Assembly: GCA_036365515.1 (NCBI GenBank)
Contig: CM070874.1
Span: 94,219,842-94,283,841 of the forward strand
Origin: Torymus aiolomorphi
Taxonomy: Eukaryota > Arthropoda > Insecta > Hymenoptera > Torymidae
DNA length: 64,000 nucleotides
Direction of reading: 5' to 3'
The notes under the pieces: model-generated
Told to the model about the DNA's origin: nothing
What the model saw: only the letters and a program-made list of their open reading frames with translations
Databases searched by the model: none
Made by a program: the position numbers and the translations under genes
Shown here: positions 26,369-36,736 of the stretch, piece after piece
How the letters are laid out: every line of letters starts with the position of its first letter
Numbering within the stretch: the stretch's first letter is position 1

Positions 26369-28569
26369 GCGGCACGCTTCACGTAACAGGTGACGAAAAG
26401 AAAACTTTCCGAGACACGGAAAATTCATTATAAACTCCCGGGACAAAAAATGACGAGTTTTTCCGTCCTTATGCCGCGCACCATGCTGCGGCTAGAGCTT
26501 TTTTCGACGGGGACGATCTTCGCGGCCAAGTCTAATTAATGGTTTTGCGCGCCACCGTTATAGCGATCGATTACTTATTGTGTTCAGTCGCTTCATCAAC
26601 CTCGTCTGAATGTTGGGTAAGCTGTAATCATTAAGCCTCTAATGTACGTAGTGGTACAATATTACAATATGATTCAATAGTAACAATCTATAATTTTTAA
26701 AATCTAATTTAGCCATTAATTGTTTTATTGTTAAAAAATGTAAATTCGTAAGTGTGATTTTGGTTGAATTTTCCGCCGTACAGTCTATGAGGCGCCGTTG
26801 AAGGCACTCCTGCGGTCGGTCCCCCGCGGAAGTGAGAATTCGACGGCTCGTCCGACAGCTCGTAGCGCGAAGTCCCACGAGTATGGTCAAATAAAGAGCA
26901 TTTTTAATGAGACCGAGTGTTACCTTTGATTATTATCATTTTCAACCAGCTCCTATTTAAAACATTTATAACTCTTTGTAGTTTCTTTGATTACAAGTAA
27001 GTGAAACGCTTTTTTCAATATTTTTCTTGCTTTTACCGGGGGTATTTATTATGGAAAGGAGCGAGAGAGACAGAATGAAATAGCAAATTAACGATTTTTG
27101 TTTAACTCTTTCAAAAGATGCTGATGTAAACAAATTCCAGTCAAGTTTAAGTTATTTACATTTGAGTAAACTATCCTGTTTGATTATACATTATAGAAAA
27201 TTTAATTGAATTACTATGAAAAATTGGAAGGGAGCTTACAGAGTTAATTTCATTCTATAATGGGAAGAAATCAATTGAAACCATTGTTTTCACTTGATAC
27301 CCATTGTTAAGAGAATGATTTGTAGGAGGGAGGAAAATACGTATTTTTATAAAGTGCAAAAATGACTTTCTCTAACTGGAAATTAATATTTGCAATAAAC
27401 CAATAGTACTTTGCAATGGTTTTCCTACTCTTCATCGTCTAAAACTTGGAAGCGTCCTGCAGTACGATTCAATAACCTCGTCGTAAGCCATGCAAAGAAA
27501 GCGCAATATTCACGGTAATAACTCTCCGCAGCGCGATAAGAGAGAATAAACGAATCCTCACTCTCACGGAGTTATCATTGCAGCAGCGCACGATATAATG
27601 AGCGCTCGTCAAATTATACGCGGCACTCGTTCTCGCACTGATGGCGTCGGCCCAGAGTACTGCAGCTACGGGCGACGCCGGCAAATGTCGGAGATATACA
27701 CACGAGTAGCCATGAAATCTGCAGGGCCGCAACCTCCCATTTCCTGCTTTATCTCTTTCACTGGCCATTAAACATTGAAATAAAAACCAGCCGAGAAATA
27801 TGCGCCGCTGTCGCGTTATGTATGCATTTGTTCCATTTGTGAGCGTGTGCACGAGCCTGGCTCTATGGCTAACGAGCCGCTACCGTTCTTTCCTAGAGAC
27901 AGAAAGTGCCTTGCACTTATTTACTATTTAATTTTCACTTTTCGCCTATTTCATGTCGTTTTTATTTCATCTAATGGATATGGATAATATTAACCGAATG
28001 AAACTATTTTTATCAATTCTCTATAAGCTAAGCACAAGGGCTTTGAAAGCAAGTTAAATAGCTGCAATATGAAAACAGCATCTTTCAATTCTTTTCCCCA
28101 TATATATAAAGCGGAGCGCGCGCGGCATCAAAAGCAGTCTCGGGGAAAAAGGAGGAAAATGGTGTATCATCCGGGGTAATTGTCGACGGGCCGACACGCT
28201 AATATACACTCGTGGCGCTCAAACGCGAGAAGATACCCGCTTGCTCCCGTGGCGCGTTGCAATCTATGAAGATATTCATTTTGCGGGTAGTGGAACATTT
28301 CTGGCTCCAGCGTCGCGGCGTTCGCCGCGTAATTGCTTGTAATGGCTCGGTAATTGCACTTGACGAGGCGCTGTGCTGCCTTTCCTTTGGTAATTTTATT
28401 CCCGCTATCCTTCTGTTTTTCTAGCGCTGCGCTTTCGGCCGAGCTGTTTTGGCTTTTTACAGAAGATGCCGGAATTTCAGGAGTGATTAAGTGGAGGTGC
28501 TCTTATGTACGATTTTCGGCGGCTACTCATTACGCTAATGTGTTTCATGCAGATTTGTTTGGACAACTT
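26369..28569. other. No recognised gene or element
   Basis: Mixed sequence with GC-richer patches near 27480-27850 and 28090-28560. The longest frame (27469-27852, minus) has no recognisable domain and composition like its surroundings. It may be unique host DNA. Confidence 0.5.
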
Positions 28570-28823
28570 TGTTGAGGAACGGGTAAGGCTTAGGAAAATT
28601 AAGAAAGGAAGTGAACTGAGACTACAGAGAGAAGAAGTGTTTATTATAAAGTAACTTAGTCTATCTGATACATACAGTCTGACTCGTGGCACGCGGTAGC
28701 ATCGCTCGCTCGCGGCTCTCGCATATCACGCGACGCTCTCACATACACGGAGTGGGGAGGCGTACATGTGTGTGTCTAGTTTCGGCAGACACGGTGACAC
28801 ATATTAGTTGCGCTGGTACAACA
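28570..28823 (-). mobile_element. Possible solo LTR
   Basis: Read on the minus strand the 254 bp begins TGTTGTACC, has an AATAAA signal near 28640 and ends CCTCAACA, the TGTTG...CAACA layout of Bel-type LTRs. The flanking bases do not match as a target duplication and no internal element sequence is next to it, so the call is weak. Confidence 0.3.
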
Positions 28824-28918
28824 TATATGTATCACATTCTCAATAAACTTATGTATAAGAGTTAATATTTTTGTGTTGTTTTAAAAATATAGTTGCTTAA
28901 TTAATTTGTAATTCTATA

Positions 28919-30016
28919 CACTGACAGAAAAAATCTGGTAAAAATTCTTATGTTGTCATGTAAAAATTACCATGTTGGAATCGTAACTCGACCATATGTC
29001 GGATTTTTAGCAGAAACTGCAATACACGTAGGAAAAATTCCAAGTCTAACATGGGAATTTTTTTATAACTGATTTCAAAGAGCGAAAAAAATTATTTCAT
29101 CTTTTTTTTTAGGAGTGGAAGAGCGAGTATCAGACACATAATTATTATATTTAGACAATATAGAAGTTATTTTTTAATTAAACATGATTAAAGAAAATTT
29201 ATTAAATAAATTAAAAATTTTTGACGACATCGAGACTCGAACCTGGAACCCTTGGCACGGTAGTCGGGAGCGCTAACCACTTACCTATAAAGACATATGT
29301 CCTACAAAATTTTGGAACTTGTATATCCCCAAACTTAAGTTATGCGCGCTAATTTTATAACAAATTATGCTTTAACTCGAATAATACTATTCTCTATTTT
29401 AACGTAATTTATTAAAAATGTTATATATTAAGAATATTGTTTAGCATTTTATAAATATTACCAATACCTTAAATTAAACAAGCTCATTTATTTATTAATG
29501 AATTTGTATTTACGATATAATGGTTTTTCCCAACATTCCTTAAAAATATTACAAATAAACAATGATTTTAAAAATTGCCTCATCATAAAAAATAAAAAAA
29601 TAAAAATAAAAATAAGTATATTGGATTAGAACGCACATTCAGTTGTTGCATTTAGTGTTTGTGTTTTGTCTCGACGTTGCCAAGGTGGATTGAGTTTGTT
29701 GACATGTATCTGTCTGAATCTTTCCTATTTTGACATTGAAGAGGTCAACTTTTCGTGCACTCGCGGGCTGTTTACGATTGAACGTGTGAATTCTTACTCT
29801 AAAAGTCTCTCAATTTTTACCATGCTAGCCTGGGAAAATGTACAAAAGATAAAGTTCCATTAGCCACGTGTTCATTTTTACTATGCTGGCATAGGAAGTT
29901 TTACTTGTGACATTGGACTTTTTCATATAAAAGATAGTAAATATTTCGATTTTAAGCAGTTGTGGGCAACTTCCAAGAGCAACATAGGAATTTTTCCCCG
30001 GGTTTTTCTGTCAGTG
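28919..30016. mobile_element. 1.1-kb TIR element with TA duplication
   Basis: The ends CACTGACAGAAAAA and TTTTTCTGTCAGTG are inverted; the similarity extends about 30 bp, and both ends are bordered by TA (28917-28918, 30017-30018). This fits a Tc1/mariner-superfamily non-autonomous element. It contains a tRNA-like segment and shares the CACTGA start with the MITE at 31097-31413. Confidence 0.8.
29224..29295 (-). other. tRNA-derived segment inside a TIR element
   Basis: On the minus strand TAGGTAAGTGGTTAGCGCT (A-box/D-arm) is followed about 35 bases later by GGTTCGAGTCTC (B-box/T-arm). The ends do not form a good acceptor stem, so it is a tRNA relic or a captured Pol III promoter, not a working tRNA gene. 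Confidence 0.55.
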
Positions 30017-31096
30017 TATGCAAGCCCATTCGAATCTACTATAATAAATTAACTATCCGCGCTGTCCTGAGTACGAAATAGTAAGAAGGTATTTCGGGAC
30101 CGGTCGCCTCGTGCACGGCGAGAATCGTCGTCTCCGTGGCCGATAAATATTCAACAAAAATATTATGTAATTTTGTCGGTTGGCACGTGGATCGTCATAT
30201 AAAAATGAAAGCTTGACTTTGAATCCATGCTACCCCGTGCACGAAATAGTAGGAAGCGATTTCGGGACCGGTCGCCTCGGGCACGAAGTTGAATACATCT
30301 TCGAGGCCGAAAAAGAATACGAAATTGTTATTAACAAAAGAAATGTGTTTTGTGCCTTTCTCTCTGATTCCAGAGTTGGACACTCTGAGCTTGAAACGCC
30401 TTATCACTCATTTTATAGTTCAAGACGGGGGTCTTAAGTTTTGGCTGCACACCCCTGCTGATCGGCTTAGGCTTGTGCTCCGTGAAAAAGCCATCCAAAT
30501 AACTGGGCTCGCGTAGCCGTAGTATTTTATACATTAATAGTGCTGCAAAGTAAAATCTGCGCGAGTCCGTACGGAGCCAGCCCAAGCGTTTCCTATCGGG
30601 GGTGATGTGCTCATCCTTCCTAGTCCCAGTGATGTACCTCACACATGCATTGCTCAATCGTTGCACTTTCTCTCGCTGTTCTTTGGATGCGTTCAACCAC
30701 CGTACAGTAGTCCAAGTGTGGTTGCACTAACGACTCAACCAATCTTTTGCGGAGTCTCGGTGCTACATGCCCTAATAAACTGCAAACTATATAGGGCTTT
30801 ATTGAATTTCTTCACAAGTTGCTCAATATGCGGTTTGCATGTTAATTTGCTATCAAGGGTAACACCAAGACTCACAACTTTGCTACTGAATGGGACGAGC
30901 GCAACAGAACGCATTCCAATACCTTGCAATCCCAACGAATTTAGATAATTCACACTATTCCTTGAACCAAATAGAATTGCTTTGGTCTTGCTAAGATTGA
31001 GATGCAGTCCAGAGCTCTCGGCCCATTCAGCCACCATTCGTGCCGCATCAGATATTCGAGCCATGCCCTTCGAAATTTAATCCTCGATGGTGTGTA

Positions 31097-31413
31097 CACT
31101 GAGAAAAAAAAAATACGCCATATGTGGCGAAGTGCGGCGTGGAGGAATAGCCGAAGCCCGCTTAGGTTGTGATTGCAACGTAGTCCGCAATATTTATCTC
31201 ACTGTCCGCAATCTTTACCGCACTTTTCGGTAGCAACTGTTTCACCAACCAAAACATAAGAGGCGCTACCTCCGCGCTTCGGTAATTTCTACCCCGCGCG
31301 TCGGTAGTGTCAGCATCAGTCGGTAGCTTATACTGCCTAACCTCCATTGCCCCACCGTTTCGGCTCTGTTTACAGAAGATTGCGGCACATTACGCCTTTT
31401 TTTTTTCTCAGTG
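31097..31413. mobile_element. 317-bp MITE with TA duplication inside LINE ORF2
   Basis: The ends CACTGAGAAAAAAAAAA and TTTTTTTTTTCTCAGTG are inverted and bordered by TA (31095-31096, 31414-31415). The GC-rich inside is non-coding. Ends and TA target suggest the Tc1/mariner superfamily. Confidence 0.85.
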
Positions 31414-31846
31414 TAGATAAATTTGGAGGACAGCTGCGCAAAATATATGTTTGATAATGTGTCCGTCGAGTCTATCTCGTAGGTCGTTTACGTAGAGACA
31501 AACCAGCAGAGGACCCAGGACGGACCCCTGTGGAACTCCTAGATTAGTTTCTAGCCAATCAGAATTTCCGCTTTTGTTGGAAATGACCACCTGGGTACGA
31601 CCTTGTAAATATGATTTAATCACAGGAGAGCCGACCTGGAAAATCCCAACAGGCGGAGTTTACGCAGAAGTTTTGTCGGTGCAATAGAGTCAAAGGCCTT
31701 GCTGAAGTCGAACAGTAACAGTAGCATCAGTTTTCTGTTATCAATGCCCATGCGTATATCGTCGGTCAGCTTAAGAAGTGTTGTCTGAGTGCTATGGTGT
31801 TTACGAAATTCGGTCTGGAGAGGGTCAAGCAAACTATTGTTATTAA

Positions 31847-32383
31847 GATTGTATGGGCTATATATGTAAAAAATAATATCAGATCAATAAAATTTCGTCA
31901 GTAGGTCAACAATATCATTATAAACGTCTCTGCCAAATTTGAATATGATTTGCGAGCTAGTTTTGGAGATATTGTAGTTTAAAATTAACGTGGGAACTTA
32001 TGGAGATTCTCTGAATATGGCTAGATTCGTCGTAGTTATTGAAAAAATTAAGTTGAAAAAATAGTGTTTAGTTCTTGTAAATTTGTGTATACGCCAAAGA
32101 AAACCTTTGTAATCGATTGAAATTGAAATGAATTACTTTTGCGAGCTAGTATTAAAGTTATAGCATAAAAACTGTGTAATAAGGCGTACAGTCATACCAA
32201 AAAGTGAAAAAAAATGAGCATTTAAATGTTCTAAAACCGATGTAAAGTTTTCTTCATAGTTCTAAAAAACATTTTACATATTTGTTTACTCGTAGTACTG
32301 TAAAATATTACTGTTTTCGACGAATTATACGACCAAAATATTTGTCTTAAATTTTTGAATGAGACCTTACGGCCAATACAATC
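31847..32383. mobile_element. 537-bp MITE with TTAA duplication inside LINE ORF2
   Basis: The ends GATTGTATGGGC and GCCAATACAATC are inverted and bordered by TTAA (31843-31846, 32384-32387). Removing the element and one TTAA rejoins the RT frame as ITEYLNNNSLLDPLQ, which proves the insertion points. Confidence 0.9.
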
Positions 32384-33989
32384 TTAAGATACTCCGTGAT
32401 TTGGTCGTGGGCAATCTTTTCAAGCACCTTGGAAAGGAAGCAGAGTAGTGCTATCGAACGAAAGTCCGAGGGTGCAGATGCAGTTGCACTTTTCTTGAGC
32501 ACGATTATCTGCTCCCACTTCCAAGAACTCGAGAAGACCCCCTGTGCGAAAGAGGAGTTGAAGATTTTGACTAGATATTCGCCAATAACCGGTAGAGCTT
32601 TCGCGATCACCCTTTGAGGAACACCGTCGACGCCCCTTGCCTGAGAGGAGAAGTGAGAAATTGCAATGAATATATCACTCAGAACAACTGGCTTAAAAGA
32701 AAAACCCTCCTCATTTGCAGATAGTTCCATGTTTTCAAGGGGGACATGGAAATCCCGGCAAAGTGAGCGTTCAACTCTCCGGTGAAAGGCCATGTAGTTC
32801 TTTCCCTTTTCGCTTTTGTAAGAGGCCAAGGTTTCCGCATTTCCTTCCAAATATCCTTGTTAGCATCAAGAGCGTCTGAAAGATGTTTGTGAAGGGAAGA
32901 GTTACGGAGCTGAGCGATGCACGAGTCGACCTCGTTGCTAAGCCGAAGAAACTCATCAAACACAGCCGCCCGCCCAGTACGCTTGTAGCGTCTGTGAGTG
33001 GCATTGTGCTTATCAATGAGTTGCCTCAGCTCTGGACCAAACCAAGGAACATATTTTTTACTGGGCTTTACAGTTTTTACGGGTGCTAATTTATTGAGTG
33101 CTAGGTTCAAATTCGAGTTTAAATTATCTAAAGCCCCCTCCAGATCAAATTCAATTGAATTTATGCTTACCCAGTCGCAGCGTGCAAGCAGATTCATTCA
33201 TACAGATACATTCAAAGTACCAGGACATATATTTTTATAATCTTTGTAAGAGAAAGAGTCTCTTACAGGAGCTGGCACATAGTGTAAGATGGTAGCATTT
33301 TAGACTTGACCGCCTTTTCTTCTGCTCCCTGCCTTTTCTCAGAATTATCGCAGTTGGTATTGTTGGGCAGCTGTCGTTTCGGAGCAGACGGCACCCCGTT
33401 TGAATAGCCTCCAAGTCGGCAGCAGTGGCGAATACATGCGTCTGGCTAGGAATCTACCGCCTGAATGCCACACATACTTGAATCCCAGCCCCTGTGCAAT
33501 GGACTTCAAGCTTTTGAAGACTTGGAATTTTTCATGGAGCAACATCTCATTGATGAAAACTTTGTGATTGGGCATGCAGGCAGCAGAGACCGATTCAAGC
33601 AATTAAGGGTTAATATCACCTGTAGTAAGGTAATTGTTGGCCAGCGTGGGCTTGGCCCGCATAACTTCCCTGACCAATCCCGCACTGCTGAGCCTTACTA
33701 TGCAGGAGGGCGATATGTCGAGCCGCGATCACGAAGCCACCCCATCCTCACCTTTACCCCTCTGGGACGAGTCCCGGGTACAGAGGATATAAGCTTGGAG
33801 GACGTTAACCCTCTCTAGAGAGGGGAAAACAGTCCTGAGTACCGCGAAGGCAACTCCACTTGCTGTTTCCTCGGTAATTCCAGTGCCCTTCTTTAAGGCA
33901 CCATTTGTGATTACATCGCAGAGCTCAGAACTGCCCACCCCAGAACCCGCGACCGCGATACCGAGACTCAGCCGAGAGGGGCGACGCCG

Positions 33990-35215
33990 CACAATGGGAA
34001 CTTTTTTTTAATTTTGTTTCAAAATCAAAAATCTCAAGAACGATTTAAGATACCAGGATGGGGTTTGGCTTAACGTAATCTAGAGCATTTCTAGAATATG
34101 AGAAAAATGGTTTAAAATCCAAATTTTTATTACATAACCTCAAAATAATGCCGCAAACATGCAAACTTTTCGAAAAATTGCATAAAATAAGTCACACAAT
34201 CACGGAAAATTTTATTTTTCTAGTACATCATTTTCGACGTATTTTTTACTGCTGAACACGAATAAAATATTCACCAAAATGGTAACGATGGTCGAAATTG
34301 ACACTGTTCCGAAATATACGCAATTTAAACGCATTAAACTCGATGTTACAACGTTTTGGCGCTTCAAATCACTTATTTATGCATAATAGAGGTATTTGGT
34401 ACAAATTTTGGTTGAAAATACTTATTCTGCGTTAAAAAATACATCGTGAAAGTAGTATGCATCCATCCAGATTAAATATTTCGAAAAGATTTCACAGCAG
34501 ATTAACTATTATTAATCAAGTGTCAGCAGTTATAGAATAACACATACTATGCTATCCATACGTGCTCAATTACACACATACATGCACACACGCACGCACG
34601 CACGCATACAAACACACACGCACGCACGCACGCACGAACGCACGCACACAAACATACACTACAAATATCTAATGCAACAATTATTATCTCAATAAAACAG
34701 ATTTCTTTTTATATAGTAAAAAATGTTGTGATTAATCGACATTTTTTAAAGACTGCTATTGATCCTATATAATTTTTGCTATTGTACCATTTAAAGATAT
34801 GCACAAGTTTTACAATAATTAATCTTTATACTTTTATCTTTACTCTTTATTTACTCTTATTTACATCTTGTTCACTGTCACTAGACTTATCAGTTCCATC
34901 ACAATCACTATTTTCATTCGATTGTCTAAATATAAACTTTTGTCAAAACAATTGGAAAATATATTAATTTTAAGTATTTTTACCCGTTTTCAATAATCTA
35001 ATTATATTTTCCTGGACTTTTACTTTATTATACTGCTTAATCCGATCTCCTAATAGTATAAAAGAAATCTTAGGGTCAGTTAAATATATAGCTCTATTAA
35101 GTGTCTAAAGTAAATAAATCTATTATTATGTATGCTCACACGTGTGTGTGTGTAGGTGTGTGTGTTTATGTGCGTGCGGATGTGTGCGTGCGCGCGTGTG
35201 TGTGTATAGGTGCGT

Positions 35216-35288
<73 letters not shown>

Positions 35289-35867
35289 TATTCGTGTAAT
35301 TGAGCGCGTATGGATAGCATATAAGTATGTGTTATTCTGTAACTGCTGACATCTGATTAATAATAGTTAATCTCCTATGAAATCTTTTCGAAATATTTAA
35401 TCTGGATAGATGCATACTACTTTCACGATGTATTTTTTAACGCAGAATAAGTATTTTCAACCAAAATTTGTACCAAATACCTCTATTATAGATAAATAAG
35501 TGGGAGGCGCCAAAACGTGCAAAAATCGGGTTTTATGCGTTTAAATTGCGTATATTTCAAAACAGTGTCAATTTCGACCATCGGGACCTAAATCGTGTTC
35601 AGCGGTAAAAAAATTCTTCGAAAATGATGTTTCGCACTATAAAAATAAAATTTTCCGCGATCCTGTGACCAATTTTATGCAATTTTTCGAAAAGTTTGCA
35701 TGTTTACGCCATTATTTTGAGGTTATGTCATAAAAATTTGGATTTTAAACTATTTTCCTCATATTCTAGAAATGCTCCAGATTACGTTAAGCTAAACCCC
35801 ATCCTGATATCATAAATCGTTCTTGAGATATTTGATTTTGAAACAAAACAAAAAAGTTCCCACTGTA
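33990..35867. mobile_element. 1.9-kb Transib-like foldback element inside LINE ORF1
   Basis: It starts CACAATGGGAACTTTTTT and ends AAAAAGTTCCCACTGTA. CGCCG lies on both sides (33985-33989, 35868-35872), the same duplication as the 3.3-kb element at 23025. The arms (about 33990-34660 and 35110-35867) are inverted copies. The middle is AT-rich, with CACG-type repeats in the left arm and a GT run in the right arm. No transposase. Removing it rejoins LINE ORF1 sequence. Confidence 0.88.
35141..35295. repeat. GT-rich microsatellite
   Basis: An imperfect GT tract with a pure (TG)n core at about 35220-35284, in the right arm of the foldback. Its counterpart in the left arm (34570-34650) is a CA/CGCA tract. 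Confidence 0.95.
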
Positions 35868-36736
35868 CGCCGTTCGTCACGACCAACGGTGTGGATAGAG
35901 ACACTAGTACGCAATACAGGTAGGCTGTCCTCAGTTTCGTGAATATTCATGTTTCCGTGAGCACACTGAAGACTCTCGATACCGCTAAGGACTATCAAAT
36001 TTGATCTTAAGAGTAGTATTTTCCTCGAGAAGCAGCCTGGATTTTTCATTACACTCTTCTAACATCACAATTTGAGTGTTGATTATTTTCTCCAGATCGG
36101 AGACCCATACCGCCAGCTCTAAATTAAGATCGACAATTGTTTCGGTGAATGCAGGAGTAATACTGTGCGACACGGGGCTCCTATTCTCGAGGAGCTTTCA
36201 GTCATCCAGCTGCCTCTCAAGCATGTCGAATCTCTGGAATTGGTTGATATCGCCCAGTGGTGGGGACACAGTCTGAGAGGTTACATTAGTTTGCGCATTC
36301 CCGTCGCTGCTGGTGACGTTCGAATAACCACTCTTCATCTCTGTGTCACTGTTGTTCGATTCGATGGCAAGATCCTGCGCCTGCGAGCAACTTGCTCTAC
36401 AGCTGGTACGGCCGCGACATATCCCTGTGAGCGCATAACAGCTGGCGTTGACGAGCCTAGCAGTCCGCGGGAGTGGAGGGTAGCCTGCTTTCAGCTAGGC
36501 ACTCGTTGCGGAGCGATGATGGAAGCATGCCTGCTCACCTGTGCGCTCGTCTACTTGACAGCTCGTGCTGCTCTTGCATTCAGGACTGCAGCGGACAGCT
36601 CCGCGTTACGGCAGCGATTAGATGGTGCATCCCTCTTCTTGCCCACGCATTTTGAGTGACATGACTGGCGGCATTTCGTACAACGTCCAAAAGTGCACGT
36701 GGAAAACTCCTTACATACCACACACCTGTCCTTCAT

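Larger units (their letters stand above)
30331..33197 (-). pseudogene. LINE ORF2 (reverse transcriptase), Jockey/CR1-group, with two MITEs inserted
   Basis: Minus-strand pieces in order: an inter-domain region after the endonuclease (32679-33197, APVKTVKPSKKYVPWF), RT fingers (32347-32850, SHFSSQARGVDGVPQ, SDFRSIALLCFLSKVLEKI), palm pieces (31620-31832, LLLLFDFSKAFDSI; 31408-31623, LGVPQGSVLGPLL), a damaged FCAAVLQIYLH in place of the YADDLQIY motif, thumb (30735-31064) and C-terminal region (30331-30696). RT copies the element RNA at a nicked target. The endonuclease N-terminus is missing between 33197 and 33345. MITEs at 31097 and 31847 split the frame. It is closely related to the LINE at 41363-44050. 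Confidence 0.88.
33345..36736 (-). pseudogene. LINE ORF1 with N-terminal PHD-like zinc finger, split by a Transib-like element
   Basis: The N-terminus (36551-36736) has a C-x2-C...C-x2-C...H-x3-C zinc finger (CVVCKEFSTC...CTKCRQSCHSKC) of the PHD/RING type found in ORF1 of several CR1/Jockey-group LINEs. A coiled-coil-like segment follows (35985-36173, LEKIINTQIVMLEE). Beyond the insert come an unassigned region (33729-33989) and a C-terminal domain (33345-33602, KVFINEMLLHEKFQVFKSL, KYVWHSGGRFLAR). ORF1 proteins bind LINE RNA. Frames shift several times. Plus-strand frames over 36165-36659 are shadows. Confidence 0.7.

Noticed and set aside
27469..27852. 127-codon minus-strand frame
   Set aside because: No recognisable domain, Cys- and Arg-rich composition as expected from chance GC-rich DNA, no neighbouring exons.
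28570..28823. Confident LTR retrotransposon
   Set aside because: The ends look LTR-like but flanks do not match and no internal sequence is present, so it is kept only as a weak solo-LTR candidate.
29224..29295. Functional tRNA gene
   Set aside because: A and B boxes are present, but acceptor and anticodon stems do not pair properly.
36165..36659. 164-codon plus-strand frame
   Set aside because: Antisense shadow of the LINE ORF1 zinc-finger and coiled-coil region on the minus strand.
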